Source: Nicoletella semolina
GTDB taxonomy: Bacteria; Pseudomonadota; Gammaproteobacteria; Enterobacterales; Pasteurellaceae
Length of the DNA stretch: 64,000 nucleotides
Reading direction: 5' to 3'
Assembly (NCBI RefSeq): GCF_004345745.1
Contig: NZ_SLXJ01000005.1
Span: forward strand, 1-64,000
The notes beneath the pieces are model-generated. The model was not told the DNA's origin, searched no databases, and worked only from the letters and a program-made list of their open reading frames with translations. Below are positions 9,131 through 18,040 of the stretch, piece by piece. The position numbers and the translations under genes were made by a program. The stretch's first letter is position 1. Every line of letters starts with the position of its first letter.

Positions 9131-9559
9131 ATGAGAGTTTTTAAATTAGCCATCATATTTGTATTTGCCATATCGTCTGTAGAGGCGATTGCCTATGCAA
9201 AGATACAAAAGCACCATAAAAAGGTGATTGTAAACATTCGTACAGCAGAGCTTTGTTTTTCGGATACAGGCGATTGTCATAAAGTATTAATTGGAAAAAC
9301 TACGCCGAAAGGAACGTTTGATTTAACACTTTATGCAACTAAGCTCCCTGGTTATGGTGGTACAGTTTTAGGATTTAAACAGGAAGGAAATTTCCTATTT
9401 GCATTACATAGAGTTTGGACTCGTAAACCCTCAGAACGTCGTTTAGAACGAATCGTTTCTAATAAGGTCTCTGATCGGATAATGACGAATGGCTGTATTA
9501 ATGTTACTGATCCTATTTATGAGCGATTGCAAAACTACTTTGTGTTAGAAGTTATTTAA
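9131..9559 (+). CDS. Secreted YkuD-type L,D-transpeptidase-like protein
   Basis: A protein of 142 residues from ATG 9131; a TTG at 9110 would add seven residues ahead of the signal peptide. The N-terminus (RVFKLAIIFVFAISSVEA) looks like a signal peptide. The C-terminal part carries TNGCINV with Cys122, the position of the nucleophile in the YkuD L,D-transpeptidase family, and His93 upstream. The canonical signature is H-x14-17-[ST]-H-G-C; here 25 residues separate His93 from Thr119 and the His before GC is Asn. Family members cross-link peptidoglycan or attach proteins to it in the periplasm. It probably belongs to the adhesin module and could modify peptidoglycan around the adhesin; activity is uncertain given the divergent motif. 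Confidence 0.65.
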   Translation: MRVFKLAIIFVFAISSVEAIAYAKIQKHHKKVIVNIRTAELCFSDTGDCHKVLIGKTTPKGTFDLTLYATKLPGYGGTVLGFKQEGNFLFALHRVWTRKPSERRLERIVSNKVSDRIMTNGCINVTDPIYERLQNYFVLEVI

Positions 9560-9600
9560 GGTTTATTTATATTCATTTTTAAAAGTTGATGGTTTTGAAG

Positions 9601-9631
9601 CTGATTCCGATATTGTCGGAGTCAGTTTTTT
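9601..9631 (+). terminator. Rho-independent terminator after the YkuD-like gene
   Basis: CTGATTCCGA pairs with TCGGAGTCAG (one T-G wobble) around a TATTG loop, and six T follow at 9626-9631. It closes the adhesin, lipoprotein and YkuD-like unit and separates it from the acyltransferase gene. Confidence 0.9.
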
Positions 9632-9711
9632 ATATAAATAGATATTTTTTATTTTGAGTGTAATTGAGAGATAATAAAGATTTATTATTTGATTATAAAA
9701 AGGTTAATAGA

Positions 9712-10722
9712 ATGAAAAACAGAATATACTCCCTTGATTATTTAAGGGGTATTATGGCATTGACGATAATGGTTTATCATTTTTTGATATTTCAAGGGCT
9801 AAAGCCTGATGTAAGTGGCATTATTGAAAAATTTGCTATTTATGGCGTATCTATTTTTTATATTCTAAGTGGATTAACACTCTGTTTGATTTATAATCAG
9901 AAAGATTTTTCTTTATTTAGTTCTTGGTTAGTTTTTCTTAAGAAAAGAGCATTTAGAATTTTACCTTTATTTGCATTGGTAACGCTCATTGTTTTCTATA
10001 TGAATGGCGATTTTTCATACCAAGTTTGGATAACGTTAATATTAAATATAACAGGATTGTTTTCTATTTTAAACTATGATGGATATTTAGTAACAGGTGG
10101 CTGGTCTATTGGCAATGAGTTGTTTTTTTACATATTGTTTCCATTTTTTATTTTATTATCATCTAAATCTATTAGGCTATTTGGTGCTGTTTTAGCTATA
10201 TTGTTATTTATTTATAGCTATTTTGCTTACTTTATTATTTTTGATAATTTAAGTTTATCTCAAAATTGGTCTTATTATATTCACCCATTAAATCAGATTT
10301 TCCTCTTTGCAAGCGGTGTTTTTGCTGGATTTTTTTGCAAGAGTAGATCAGAAAATAGAAATCATATGTTTTTATATATAGGGATAATGATACTTTGGGT
10401 TTATTATCCTGTCTCAGGTGATTTCTCTGCGATTATTTCAGGTGAGCATCGATTATTATTGACAATATTATCTATTTTAACTGTCCTTGTCTTTTTTCAA
10501 TTCCCACTTCCATTGCCACGGTTTATACATCGTTTATTCCATACTTTAGGTGAAATAAGTTATGGTGTATATTTGTTACACCCTATTGTGTATCAGTTAT
10601 TGAATAGATTAAATGTATTTACATTAAATGAATTATTTTATATCTCAATTTTAGGGACGTTAGGCGTGAGTTATTTATCATATCACACACTTGAACGCTA
10701 TTTTATTAAATTAGCAAAATAA
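9712..10722 (+). CDS. Acyltransferase 3 family membrane protein
   Basis: A protein of 336 residues from ATG 9712, which has AAGG at good spacing; the TTG at 9664 lacks this and adds 16 charged residues. The start SLDYLRGIMALTIMVYHF is the hallmark N-terminus of acyltransferase-3 (OafA-like) proteins, with the histidine thought to be catalytic. About nine to ten hydrophobic segments follow, including HPLNQIFLFASG and GEISYGVYLLHP near the C-terminus. Such proteins transfer acetyl or other acyl groups to lipopolysaccharide, capsule or other envelope glycans. The gene is clearly more AT-rich than its neighbours, which suggests acquisition by transfer. The target glycan is unknown. It ends 5 bases before glnE and may be cotranscribed with it. 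Confidence 0.85.
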   Translation: MKNRIYSLDYLRGIMALTIMVYHFLIFQGLKPDVSGIIEKFAIYGVSIFYILSGLTLCLIYNQKDFSLFSSWLVFLKKRAFRILPLFALVTLIVFYMNGDFSYQVWITLILNITGLFSILNYDGYLVTGGWSIGNELFFYILFPFFILLSSKSIRLFGAVLAILLFIYSYFAYFIIFDNLSLSQNWSYYIHPLNQIFLFASGVFAGFFCKSRSENRNHMFLYIGIMILWVYYPVSGDFSAIISGEHRLLLTILSILTVLVFFQFPLPLPRFIHRLFHTLGEISYGVYLLHPIVYQLLNRLNVFTLNELFYISILGTLGVSYLSYHTLERYFIKLAK

Positions 10723-10727
10723 TAGTT

Positions 10728-13679
10728 ATGGTTATAGAAAATAAAAATACGCAAATTTTAGCTGAATTATTATTAGAACATAATTTTAGCGTACCAGAGA
10801 TGGCACAATACTCTTTAATTCAGACAGCGGTATTGATGTCTGATTTCGTGTTACGAACATTACAGAAACAGCCTGCATTATTGCAAGAATGGTTAGTCAG
10901 TCCGCCTATGCCAAATTCGGTTGGGAATTATGCAGAAAAATGGCAAAAAATTGCGATAAATATTAGCACTGAAGAACAATTACACCATTTTTTGCGTCTG
11001 TTTCGTCATCAAGAGATGGCAGCGTTGAGTTATTTGCAATCAAATGCTCTGGTGGATCCTCAATTTATTTTTGAACATTTATCGGATTTAGCGGAAACTT
11101 TGATTTTAAGTGCGAGGGATTGGTTGTTTATCCAGCTTTGTAAAGCATATGGTATGCCAAAAAATGCCCAAGGTGAGAGGCAGGAGCTGCTTATTTTAGG
11201 TATGGGGAAATTAGGCGGTCGAGAGCTAAATTTTTCGTCTGATGTGGATTTGATTTTTACTTATCCAGAGGGAGGGCAAACGGATATAGCCGACACTCTC
11301 GCACACAAACCTATTGAAAATAGTCAATTTTTCACTCGCTTAGGACAGCGTTTAATTCAAGCACTAGATCAGATTACGCCTGATGGTTTTGTATATCGAA
11401 CAGATATGCGTTTACGTCCATTTGGTGAAAGTGGGGCGTTGGTGCTAAGTTTTGCAGCGATGGAAGATTATTACCAAGAACAGGGGCGTGATTGGGAGAG
11501 GTATGCGATGATTAAGGCAAAAATTCTTGGTGAGAATTTGCAAAACAATCATCATCGTTACCTCAAATCGCTACTTCGCCCATTTGTTTATCGTCGTTAT
11601 TTAGATTTTAGTGCGATTCAATCGTTGCGAGAAATGAAGCAAAAAATTAGTCGAGAGGTTGTGCGGCGAAACTTGCATAATAATATTAAGCTAGGGGCAG
11701 GGGGAATTCGTGAAATAGAATTTATTGTGCAAGTGTTCCAAATGATTCGAGGCGGTAGAGATAAAATTTTACAGCAACGCAGTTTGCTGAAAGTGTTGCC
11801 TCAATTAGGTGAACTTAATTTGTTGAATGCAGATCAAGCAGAGAGTTTGGAAGCCGCTTATCTATTTTTGCGTTATGTGGAAAATGTTTTGCAAGCGATT
11901 GACGATAGACAAACTCAAACTTTACCAGAAGATCAAGCGGTTCAATCTCAGCTTATTTTTGCAATCAATCAGGCCAAAGGGGCAAATTTTGATTTTGCTT
12001 ATAAAGTGAAAAATATAAACAAAGAACGCCTAGAGGGAAAACTAAATGGCTGGGACGACTTTCTGCGTTTATTGGCCTTTCATCAAGCGAATGTGCAGGC
12101 AATTTTTGTGGCGTTAATTGGCGAGGAAGGCAGCTCAAATGGTGTCGAGTCAGAAAAAGAAAGACGAGAGTTGGCACAATGGCGGGATATCTTACATTAT
12201 CAAATTAGTTTTGATGACTTAGCAAGCGTCTTGTCTGATTATCCTGTGGCACAATCAGATTATACTGTGCTGTTTGACTTGTTAGAACATACTTTTCAAG
12301 AATGGGTAAAGCGTTCAATTGGTATTCGAGGTCGTGAGGCGTTACGCAAGCTGATGCCTCAAGTATTAGATGCGGTTTGTCAAGAGAGTGATTATTTATG
12401 CCTGTTACCTCGACTGCTGAAAATTATAGACAAAATCACCACTCGAACCACTTATTTGGAACTATTACTTGAAAATGAGCAAATTATTCCTCAGTTGATG
12501 TTGCTTTGTGGTAAATCGGTGATGGTGGCTGAACAAATTGCACGTTATCCAATGCTGCTTGATGAGATAATTGTATTAAAAAGTTTAACGCAAGTTATTG
12601 AATTAGAACAATATTCAAGGATTTTACACGATTATTTGCTGCGTATTTCTGAAGATGATGAAGAGGCAATCATTGACGGTTTGCGTCAGTTTAAACAAAG
12701 TCAGTTATTGCGGATTGCGTGTGCGGATATTTTGGAGGTATTACCTGTGATGAAAATCAGTGACCATCTGACTTATCTTGCACAAGCGATCATTAAAATG
12801 GTTGTGGAGATTGCGTGGAAGTCTTTGGTTCAGCGGTTTGGTTTGCCTGATCATTTGCAAATAGATTCAGAAATACAAGAAAAAGGTTTTGCCGTGATTG
12901 GTTATGGGAAATTAGGTGGAATTGAATTAGGCTATAACTCCGATCTTGATTTAGTTTTTCTACATAATGCTCCACAAGAAGGGGAAACGGTAGGCGGTAA
13001 AAGATCGATCCCAAGTCATCAGTTCTATTTGAAATTAACCCAAAAAATAAATTCGATCTTTAATCTTAATACCAGTGCGGGCATTTTGTATGACATTGAT
13101 ATGCGGTTGCGTCCTTCTGGCGAAGCTGGCTTACTGGTGAGTACTTTTAATGCTTATTCGCAATATCAAAAACAAGAAGCGTGGACGTGGGAAACACAAG
13201 CATTAGTGCGTAGTCGTTGTGTCTATGGTTCCGAAAAGCTAGAGCGACTTTTTGAGGGAATTCGACAATCCGTGTTAGTGATGCCAAGGGTGAATATAGA
13301 GTTACAGCAATCCGTGAAAACGATGAGGGAGAAGATGTACCAACATCTAGCACAGGTAAAGCAGGGACAGTTTCATCTGAAAACAGATCGTGGTGGTATT
13401 ATTGATATTGAATTTATAGCACAATATTTAGTATTAGCGAATGCGGATCGTTTTCCACAAATGGCGGTTTGGTCAGATAATGTCAGAATTTTCGAGACTG
13501 CTATTGAATATGGGATTTTAGACGTTGAGAAGGGAAAGCAATTAAAGCGTTGTTATACCACTTTGCGAAATAAAGTACATCATTTGAATTTATTGGGTAA
13601 AGAGAGTGTAGTGGAAGCAGACCAATTTATTTTGGAACGTCAATTTGTTGCCGCAATGTGGCAGGAAATCCTTTCTTAA
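10728..13679 (+). CDS. glnE: Glutamine synthetase adenylyltransferase/deadenylase GlnE
   Basis: A bifunctional enzyme of 983 residues that adds AMP to, and removes it from, glutamine synthetase in response to the PII protein. Two nucleotidyltransferase domains are visible. The first has GMGKLGGREL and SSDVDLIF at about residues 157-178. The second has GYGKLGGIEL and NSDLDLVF at about 724-745. The paired DxD residues coordinate metal, and each domain carries a MRLRPxGE motif downstream. The length is a little above that of the E. coli enzyme (about 946). By family knowledge the N-terminal half deadenylylates and the C-terminal half adenylylates. Confidence 0.97.
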   Translation: MVIENKNTQILAELLLEHNFSVPEMAQYSLIQTAVLMSDFVLRTLQKQPALLQEWLVSPPMPNSVGNYAEKWQKIAINISTEEQLHHFLRLFRHQEMAALSYLQSNALVDPQFIFEHLSDLAETLILSARDWLFIQLCKAYGMPKNAQGERQELLILGMGKLGGRELNFSSDVDLIFTYPEGGQTDIADTLAHKPIENSQFFTRLGQRLIQALDQITPDGFVYRTDMRLRPFGESGALVLSFAAMEDYYQEQGRDWERYAMIKAKILGENLQNNHHRYLKSLLRPFVYRRYLDFSAIQSLREMKQKISREVVRRNLHNNIKLGAGGIREIEFIVQVFQMIRGGRDKILQQRSLLKVLPQLGELNLLNADQAESLEAAYLFLRYVENVLQAIDDRQTQTLPEDQAVQSQLIFAINQAKGANFDFAYKVKNINKERLEGKLNGWDDFLRLLAFHQANVQAIFVALIGEEGSSNGVESEKERRELAQWRDILHYQISFDDLASVLSDYPVAQSDYTVLFDLLEHTFQEWVKRSIGIRGREALRKLMPQVLDAVCQESDYLCLLPRLLKIIDKITTRTTYLELLLENEQIIPQLMLLCGKSVMVAEQIARYPMLLDEIIVLKSLTQVIELEQYSRILHDYLLRISEDDEEAIIDGLRQFKQSQLLRIACADILEVLPVMKISDHLTYLAQAIIKMVVEIAWKSLVQRFGLPDHLQIDSEIQEKGFAVIGYGKLGGIELGYNSDLDLVFLHNAPQEGETVGGKRSIPSHQFYLKLTQKINSIFNLNTSAGILYDIDMRLRPSGEAGLLVSTFNAYSQYQKQEAWTWETQALVRSRCVYGSEKLERLFEGIRQSVLVMPRVNIELQQSVKTMREKMYQHLAQVKQGQFHLKTDRGGIIDIEFIAQYLVLANADRFPQMAVWSDNVRIFETAIEYGILDVEKGKQLKRCYTTLRNKVHHLNLLGKESVVEADQFILERQFVAAMWQEILS

Positions 13680-13747
13680 GTTTTGCTGCTATTGTATTTT
13701 ATTTTTGACATACTAAGGGCTAAAAATATAGGTGAAGCGGTTAATAC

Positions 13748-13776
13748 TTGGAAAATTTTTGCAAAACGGCTATACT
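13748..13776 (+). promoter_or_regulatory. Sigma-70 promoter of rnpB
   Basis: TTGGAA (13748-13753), a 17-base spacer and TATACT (13771-13776) place transcription start at about 13784-13786. That is exactly where the RNase P RNA 5' strand begins. Confidence 0.75.
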
Positions 13777-13785
13777 CCACCTCCA

Positions 13786-14178
13786 GAGTTGGTTAGACAA
13801 TCGCTGGTTTATTGAAGCCCTCAAGTTTGTAATGGCACAAATTTGCAATTGCATAATCTAGGGGACAAGTAAACGAGAGGAAAGTCCGAGCTACATAGGG
13901 CAGAGTGCCAGATAACGTCTGGGCAGCGTGAGCTGACGACAAGTGCAACAGAGAGCAGACCGCCTTTTTTATAAAGGTAAGGGTGAAAGGGTGTGGTAAG
14001 AGCACACCGTGTGACTGGTAACAGTTCACAGCAAGGTAAACTCCACTCGTAGCAAGACCAAATAGGAATTCAATGAGTGGCCCGCTCAGAATTCGGGTAG
14101 GTTGCTTGAGCGTAATAGTAATGTTACGCCTAGAGGAATGATTGTCCACGACAGAACTCGGCTTATCGACCAACTCGT
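13786..14178 (+). ncRNA. rnpB: RNase P RNA (bacterial type A)
   Basis: The catalytic RNA of RNase P, which matures tRNA 5' ends. Conserved blocks are present in order: GAGGAAAGTCCGAGC with CATAGGGCAGAGTGCCAG, then GTGCAACAGAGAGCAGACCG, GGTAAGGGTGAAAGGGTG, AACTCCAC, and GACAGAACTCGGCTTATCG at the 3' end. The terminal helix P1 forms between GAGTTGGT (13786-13793) and ACCAACTC (14169-14176). A T-run follows at about 14182. It fills most of the 612-base gap between glnE and zevA. Confidence 0.96.
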
Positions 14179-14291
14179 CCTATTTTTACAAATGGAATTC
14201 TGTTCGTTTTGTATCCGTCGTTTTACGAGATTGGGCGTATTAATGGTTGGATTGTGTAAATGATTTGATTATCTCAATAGTTGATAGTACG

Positions 14292-14942
14292 ATGAAAAAA
14301 TATCTGATGAAGCTAGGCTTTTCGGTCATCTTTGGGTGCTTGCCTTTCCAATTATTGGCTCACCCTCACTCGTTTTTAGATATGAAAAACCAAGTCCGTA
14401 TTGAGCAAGGAAAGTTAAAAGGTTTTGCAATGAGTTGGCGGCTAGACGAAATTACTTCGTCTGAGTTGATTTATGAAATAAATAGTAGTAAAGACAAATC
14501 GGCTGCTCGTGAAAAAATTTTAGAAGAGCTTAAACAGTCATTAGTGCAGGCTCATTACTTCAGTGAATTTTATGATAAGCAAAACCAGCCTGTTAAATTT
14601 AAATCCCTTCCAGAAACACCGACATTGCGTATTGAACATAACCGCATTATTTATGATTTTTTCTTGCCTGTTGCTAAACCACCACAAGTTGCAGGTCAGC
14701 GTTTTAAATTGTTCACATTTGAGCCTAGCTATTATCTTTATATGGGTTATGAAAGTAAAAATGATGTGAGCAGTAGTGATCCGACACAATGCCAAGTGGT
14801 ATTAGAGGAAGCGAAAGTAAATCAATCTTTAAGGCTTTATGCCTCAAAGCTAGATAGAACTGAAACGCCAGATATGCCACTGGAAAGTGGCGGATCATTG
14901 GGAGCACAGTTTGCACAAAAGGTAAATGTGATATGCCAGTAG
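14292..14942 (+). CDS. zevA: Periplasmic zinc-binding protein ZevA (DUF1007)
   Basis: A DUF1007 protein of 216 residues from ATG 14292, which begins MKKYLMKLG before a signal sequence; the upstream TTG at 14247 is unlikely. The mature protein should begin near HPHSFLDM, the histidine pair typical of this family. With the next gene it matches the ZevAB pair of Haemophilus influenzae, described as a zinc acquisition system important in lung infection. The periplasmic ZevA is thought to bind zinc for the inner-membrane ZevB. The two genes overlap by 10 bases, consistent with translational coupling. I saw no convincing Zur operator in the short upstream gap. Confidence 0.8.
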   Translation: MKKYLMKLGFSVIFGCLPFQLLAHPHSFLDMKNQVRIEQGKLKGFAMSWRLDEITSSELIYEINSSKDKSAAREKILEELKQSLVQAHYFSEFYDKQNQPVKFKSLPETPTLRIEHNRIIYDFFLPVAKPPQVAGQRFKLFTFEPSYYLYMGYESKNDVSSSDPTQCQVVLEEAKVNQSLRLYASKLDRTETPDMPLESGGSLGAQFAQKVNVICQ

Positions 14943-15979
14943 CAGGAAAATCAACAGTAACTTCCCTAAAGACTTGTCAGCCAAAAACAGTTCGCTCAAA
15001 AACAAAGCAAGGTAGTTGGATAGCGGTCAGTATTTTGATAATTTTTGCAGCAGTTTTTTTAATTTATCAGATTTATCCTTACTTACTTTTTCAGGTTGTC
15101 AATTGGCAAAAAAGTTTTAATCAACAAATCTCTCAAGCATTCAATTTTATAGAGCAACAACCACAGCAAGCAGGATTAACTTTATTCGTGGTGAGCTTTC
15201 TTTATGGCGTTTTTCACGCAGTCGGACCAGGGCACGGTAAATTTATTTTAAGTAGCTATCTTTCAATAGAGCAAGCAAAATTACCACAAGCGATGCGTAT
15301 TACTTTATTGTCTGCTTTGGCACAAGGTTTAGTGGCGATTGCTCTCGTCTCCGTTTTGGTTGTAGGACTGATGTTATCTCGAAGTTATTTTAATCTGACT
15401 GTAAAATGGGTGGAAAGAGGTAGCTTTATTTTAATGATCTTGTTTGGTTGCTATTGGCTTTATCAAGGGATTAAAGTATGGCGAAAATCAGCCCAGAAAG
15501 TGGTCAAGATTTATAAAATAGTGCCTTTACATAGCAATCACGCAGGTCATCAAGTTCAAATTCATTCAGAGCAATGTGGTTGCGGACATAAACATTTACC
15601 CTCTTCTGATGAGCTGGCAAAAATACAGGATTGGAAATCAATGTTATTGGTCATTTTCAGTATTGGTTTGCGTCCTTGTTCAGGAGCGATTTTGGTATTG
15701 TTTTTAGCTTATACATTGGATTTATACCTTTGGGGAATCTTTTCAGCTTTGGTGATGGCGGCTGGCACAGGATTAACTTTGAGTCTGTTTGCAATGATTG
15801 TGCTTGTCGCTCGTAAAAGAGCAGCCAAAATAAGCCGCTGGTATCTCTCCGAGACACAGAGTAAGCGGTCAGTTTTTGGTTTAAAATTACTATTAGGAAT
15901 TATATTAATTAGCTTTGGAATAATCTTATTTCACGGCAGCTTAATTGATGTCGCACCAGTGGGTTTATTTAAACGTTAG
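14933..15979 (+). CDS. zevB: NicO-family zinc transporter ZevB
   Basis: An inner-membrane protein of 348 residues of the NicO/RcnA family of divalent metal carriers. It has about six hydrophobic segments and the family motif FHAVGPGHGK (His95 to His101). A histidine- and cysteine-rich cytoplasmic or periplasmic loop lies near residues 197-220 (SNHAGHQVQIHSEQCGCGHKH), and RPCSGAI follows. Overlap with the DUF1007 gene identifies it as ZevB. Homologues elsewhere carry nickel or cobalt, so the metal is inferred from the partner and from the H. influenzae work. Confidence 0.8.
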   Translation: MPVAGKSTVTSLKTCQPKTVRSKTKQGSWIAVSILIIFAAVFLIYQIYPYLLFQVVNWQKSFNQQISQAFNFIEQQPQQAGLTLFVVSFLYGVFHAVGPGHGKFILSSYLSIEQAKLPQAMRITLLSALAQGLVAIALVSVLVVGLMLSRSYFNLTVKWVERGSFILMILFGCYWLYQGIKVWRKSAQKVVKIYKIVPLHSNHAGHQVQIHSEQCGCGHKHLPSSDELAKIQDWKSMLLVIFSIGLRPCSGAILVLFLAYTLDLYLWGIFSALVMAAGTGLTLSLFAMIVLVARKRAAKISRWYLSETQSKRSVFGLKLLLGIILISFGIILFHGSLIDVAPVGLFKR

Positions 15980-16103
15980 ATTGATAAATATTATTCAATT
16001 TATAAAAAGACTTCTTCTAACGAGATAAAAAGTTTAGAATAAAGACTCATTTTTTAATCTATTACGAATAATTTTATAACAAAATATTTACAAAGGTCTC
16101 ATT

Positions 16104-17552
16104 ATGGAAAGCATTGTTGCTCAATTTGAAAGTATGCTGAAGTGGATTGTCGATAATATTGATGGACCACTTTGGGATATAACGGTGATTACTCTTTTAG
16201 GCGTTGGGTTGTTTTTTACCATTACAACAGGGTTGGTTCAGCTCCGTCTATTGCCTCGTAGTATTCGTGAAATGTGGTCAGGGCGTGCAGCAGAAGGTGA
16301 ATCGCTTACACCTTTCCAAGCATTTGCAACAGGACTTGCTAGTCGTGTTGGTGTCGGGAATATTGGTGGTGTCGCTACAGCGATTGCATTGGGTGGACCA
16401 GGAGCCGTGTTTTGGATGTGGATTACTGCTCTGATTGGTATGAGCAGTGCTTTTGCTGAATCTTCACTAGCACAAGTTTATAAAATACGAGATCCGAATG
16501 GTATGTTTAGAGGCGGTCCTGCCTATTACATCACCAAAGGCTTAAAAGCACCTTGGTTAGCGGTTGCTTTCGCTATTACGTTAATTTTTACATTTGGTTT
16601 TGCTTTCAATGCCGTACAAGCAAATTCCATCGTCGAAGCAACACGTAATGCGTGGAATTGGAATGCTAGTTATGTGGGGATTTCTCTCGTCGTTTTGACA
16701 GCGATTATCATTTTTGGTGGAATAAAACGAGTAGCTCAAGTCTCAGCAAAAGTTGTACCAATGATGGCACTGTTCTACCTTATTATGGCAGTGATAATTT
16801 TAGGTATGAATATCGAAAAAGTGCCAGCAGTTTTATCAAATATTGTTCAAAGTGCTTTTGATTTTTCAGCAATGGCTGGCGGAATGTTTGGTGCAATTTT
16901 TTCTAAAGCAATGATAATGGGGATTAAAAGAGGGTTATTCTCCAACGAAGCAGGTATGGGATCAGCGCCTAACTCGGCGGCAACTTCTGATGCCAAACAC
17001 CCAGCTTCGCAAGGACTCATTCAAATGTTGGGGGTTTTTGTCGATACAATTATTGTTTGTACCTGTACTGCAATTATTATTTTGATGTCAGATAATTATG
17101 GCAGCGAGGCTCTACGAGGTGTATCACTTACACAGCAATCACTGGAATTCCACGTTGGCGAATTTGGATTGCATTTCTTAGCTTTTATCCTACTACTATT
17201 TTGCTACACATCAATTATTGGTAACTACGCCTACGCAGAAACTAATGTCCGTTATATCCGCAATACACCAAGTTTTGTGCTTGGCTTTCGTTTAGTGGTT
17301 CTATTTTTTGTTTATTTCGGTGCTGTGCGTGATGGTGGCATCGTATGGGCATTCGCTGATACTGTAATGGCATCAATGGCAATGATTAATTTGGTTTCAA
17401 TTATACTGCTCGCTCCAATTGTATGGCTCATTCTCAAAGACTACCAAAAACAAATTCAATCAGGTATTCAACAACCTAAATTCAAGATAGAAGACTATCC
17501 TAACCTGATTAAGCGAGGCGTTGATCCTGAAGTTTGGAAATCAACAGATTAA
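16104..17552 (+). CDS. Sodium:alanine/glycine symporter (AGCS family)
   Basis: A membrane carrier of 482 residues that imports alanine or glycine with sodium. It shows the AGCS features: GVGLFFTITTGLVQLR near the start, ATGLASRVGVGNIGGVATAI, GLFSNEAGMGSAPN and about ten to eleven hydrophobic segments. The length fits the family. The 124-base leader is too short for a glycine riboswitch and shows no such motif. It is a single-gene unit closed by a strong terminator. Confidence 0.93.
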   Translation: MESIVAQFESMLKWIVDNIDGPLWDITVITLLGVGLFFTITTGLVQLRLLPRSIREMWSGRAAEGESLTPFQAFATGLASRVGVGNIGGVATAIALGGPGAVFWMWITALIGMSSAFAESSLAQVYKIRDPNGMFRGGPAYYITKGLKAPWLAVAFAITLIFTFGFAFNAVQANSIVEATRNAWNWNASYVGISLVVLTAIIIFGGIKRVAQVSAKVVPMMALFYLIMAVIILGMNIEKVPAVLSNIVQSAFDFSAMAGGMFGAIFSKAMIMGIKRGLFSNEAGMGSAPNSAATSDAKHPASQGLIQMLGVFVDTIIVCTCTAIIILMSDNYGSEALRGVSLTQQSLEFHVGEFGLHFLAFILLLFCYTSIIGNYAYAETNVRYIRNTPSFVLGFRLVVLFFVYFGAVRDGGIVWAFADTVMASMAMINLVSIILLAPIVWLILKDYQKQIQSGIQQPKFKIEDYPNLIKRGVDPEVWKSTD

Positions 17553-17571
17553 TCGCATAAGTAAAGAAGAA

Positions 17572-17603
17572 AACAAGGCAAACTTAGTGTTTGCCTTGTT
17601 TTT
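17572..17603 (+). terminator. Terminator of the alanine symporter gene
   Basis: AACAAGGCAAAC (17572-17583) pairs perfectly with GTTTGCCTTGTT (17589-17600) around a TTAGT loop, and the T-run continues to 17603. Confidence 0.93.
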
Positions 17604-17629
17604 AAATGAAGTTATATGGAGAATAAGAA

Positions 17630-18040
17630 ATGAAAAATTGTTGGTTATTTTTATCTGCGGTGAGCGGCTTTTTTTGTGTGGCCTTTAGGGCGTTTGCTTC
17701 GCATAGATTACAAGCGGATTTGGATTTAAAATCGCTAGGGTGGATTGAGACAGGGTTGAAATATCAGATGTTTCATACAGTCTCTTTGCTGGCGTTGGGC
17801 TTATTTCAAATTGCAAATTTTCGGCAAAATCCGCCCGCTTGTCGGACTAAAGCGTTTCGTTTGATTGGCGGAAGTTGGAGTTTGGGGATTGCATTGTTCA
17901 GTGGCAGCTTATATGCCTTGGCATTGGGGGCTGATCGCGGGTTAGTCTGGGTTACACCTGTTGGTGGTCTACTTTTTTTAATTGGTTGGGCAGGTTTATG
18001 TTATATCTCAATTGTCAGACAGAAGAGCGAAAATGAATAA
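17630..18040 (+). CDS. ygdD: DUF423 inner-membrane protein (YgdD-like)
   Basis: A protein of 136 residues with four hydrophobic segments. It starts KNCWLFLSAVSGFFCVAF, then FASHRLQ, and has GLKYQMFHTVSLL, a pattern typical of DUF423/YgdD proteins. Its function is not established. As in E. coli it lies directly before rlmM, and its stop overlaps the rlmM start by 8 bases, so the two are probably translated together. Confidence 0.88.
   Translation: MKNCWLFLSAVSGFFCVAFRAFASHRLQADLDLKSLGWIETGLKYQMFHTVSLLALGLFQIANFRQNPPACRTKAFRLIGGSWSLGIALFSGSLYALALGADRGLVWVTPVGGLLFLIGWAGLCYISIVRQKSENE

Noticed and set aside
8858-9171. Overlapping frames on both strands across the lipoprotein gene
   Set aside because: They overlap a well-supported lipoprotein gene with a lipobox and BamE-like motifs.
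13793-14173. 126-residue minus-strand frame
   Set aside because: It is the complement of the RNase P RNA gene.
15980-16103. Possible glycine riboswitch before the alanine/glycine symporter
   Set aside because: The gap is too short for a tandem aptamer and lacks the conserved glycine-aptamer motifs.
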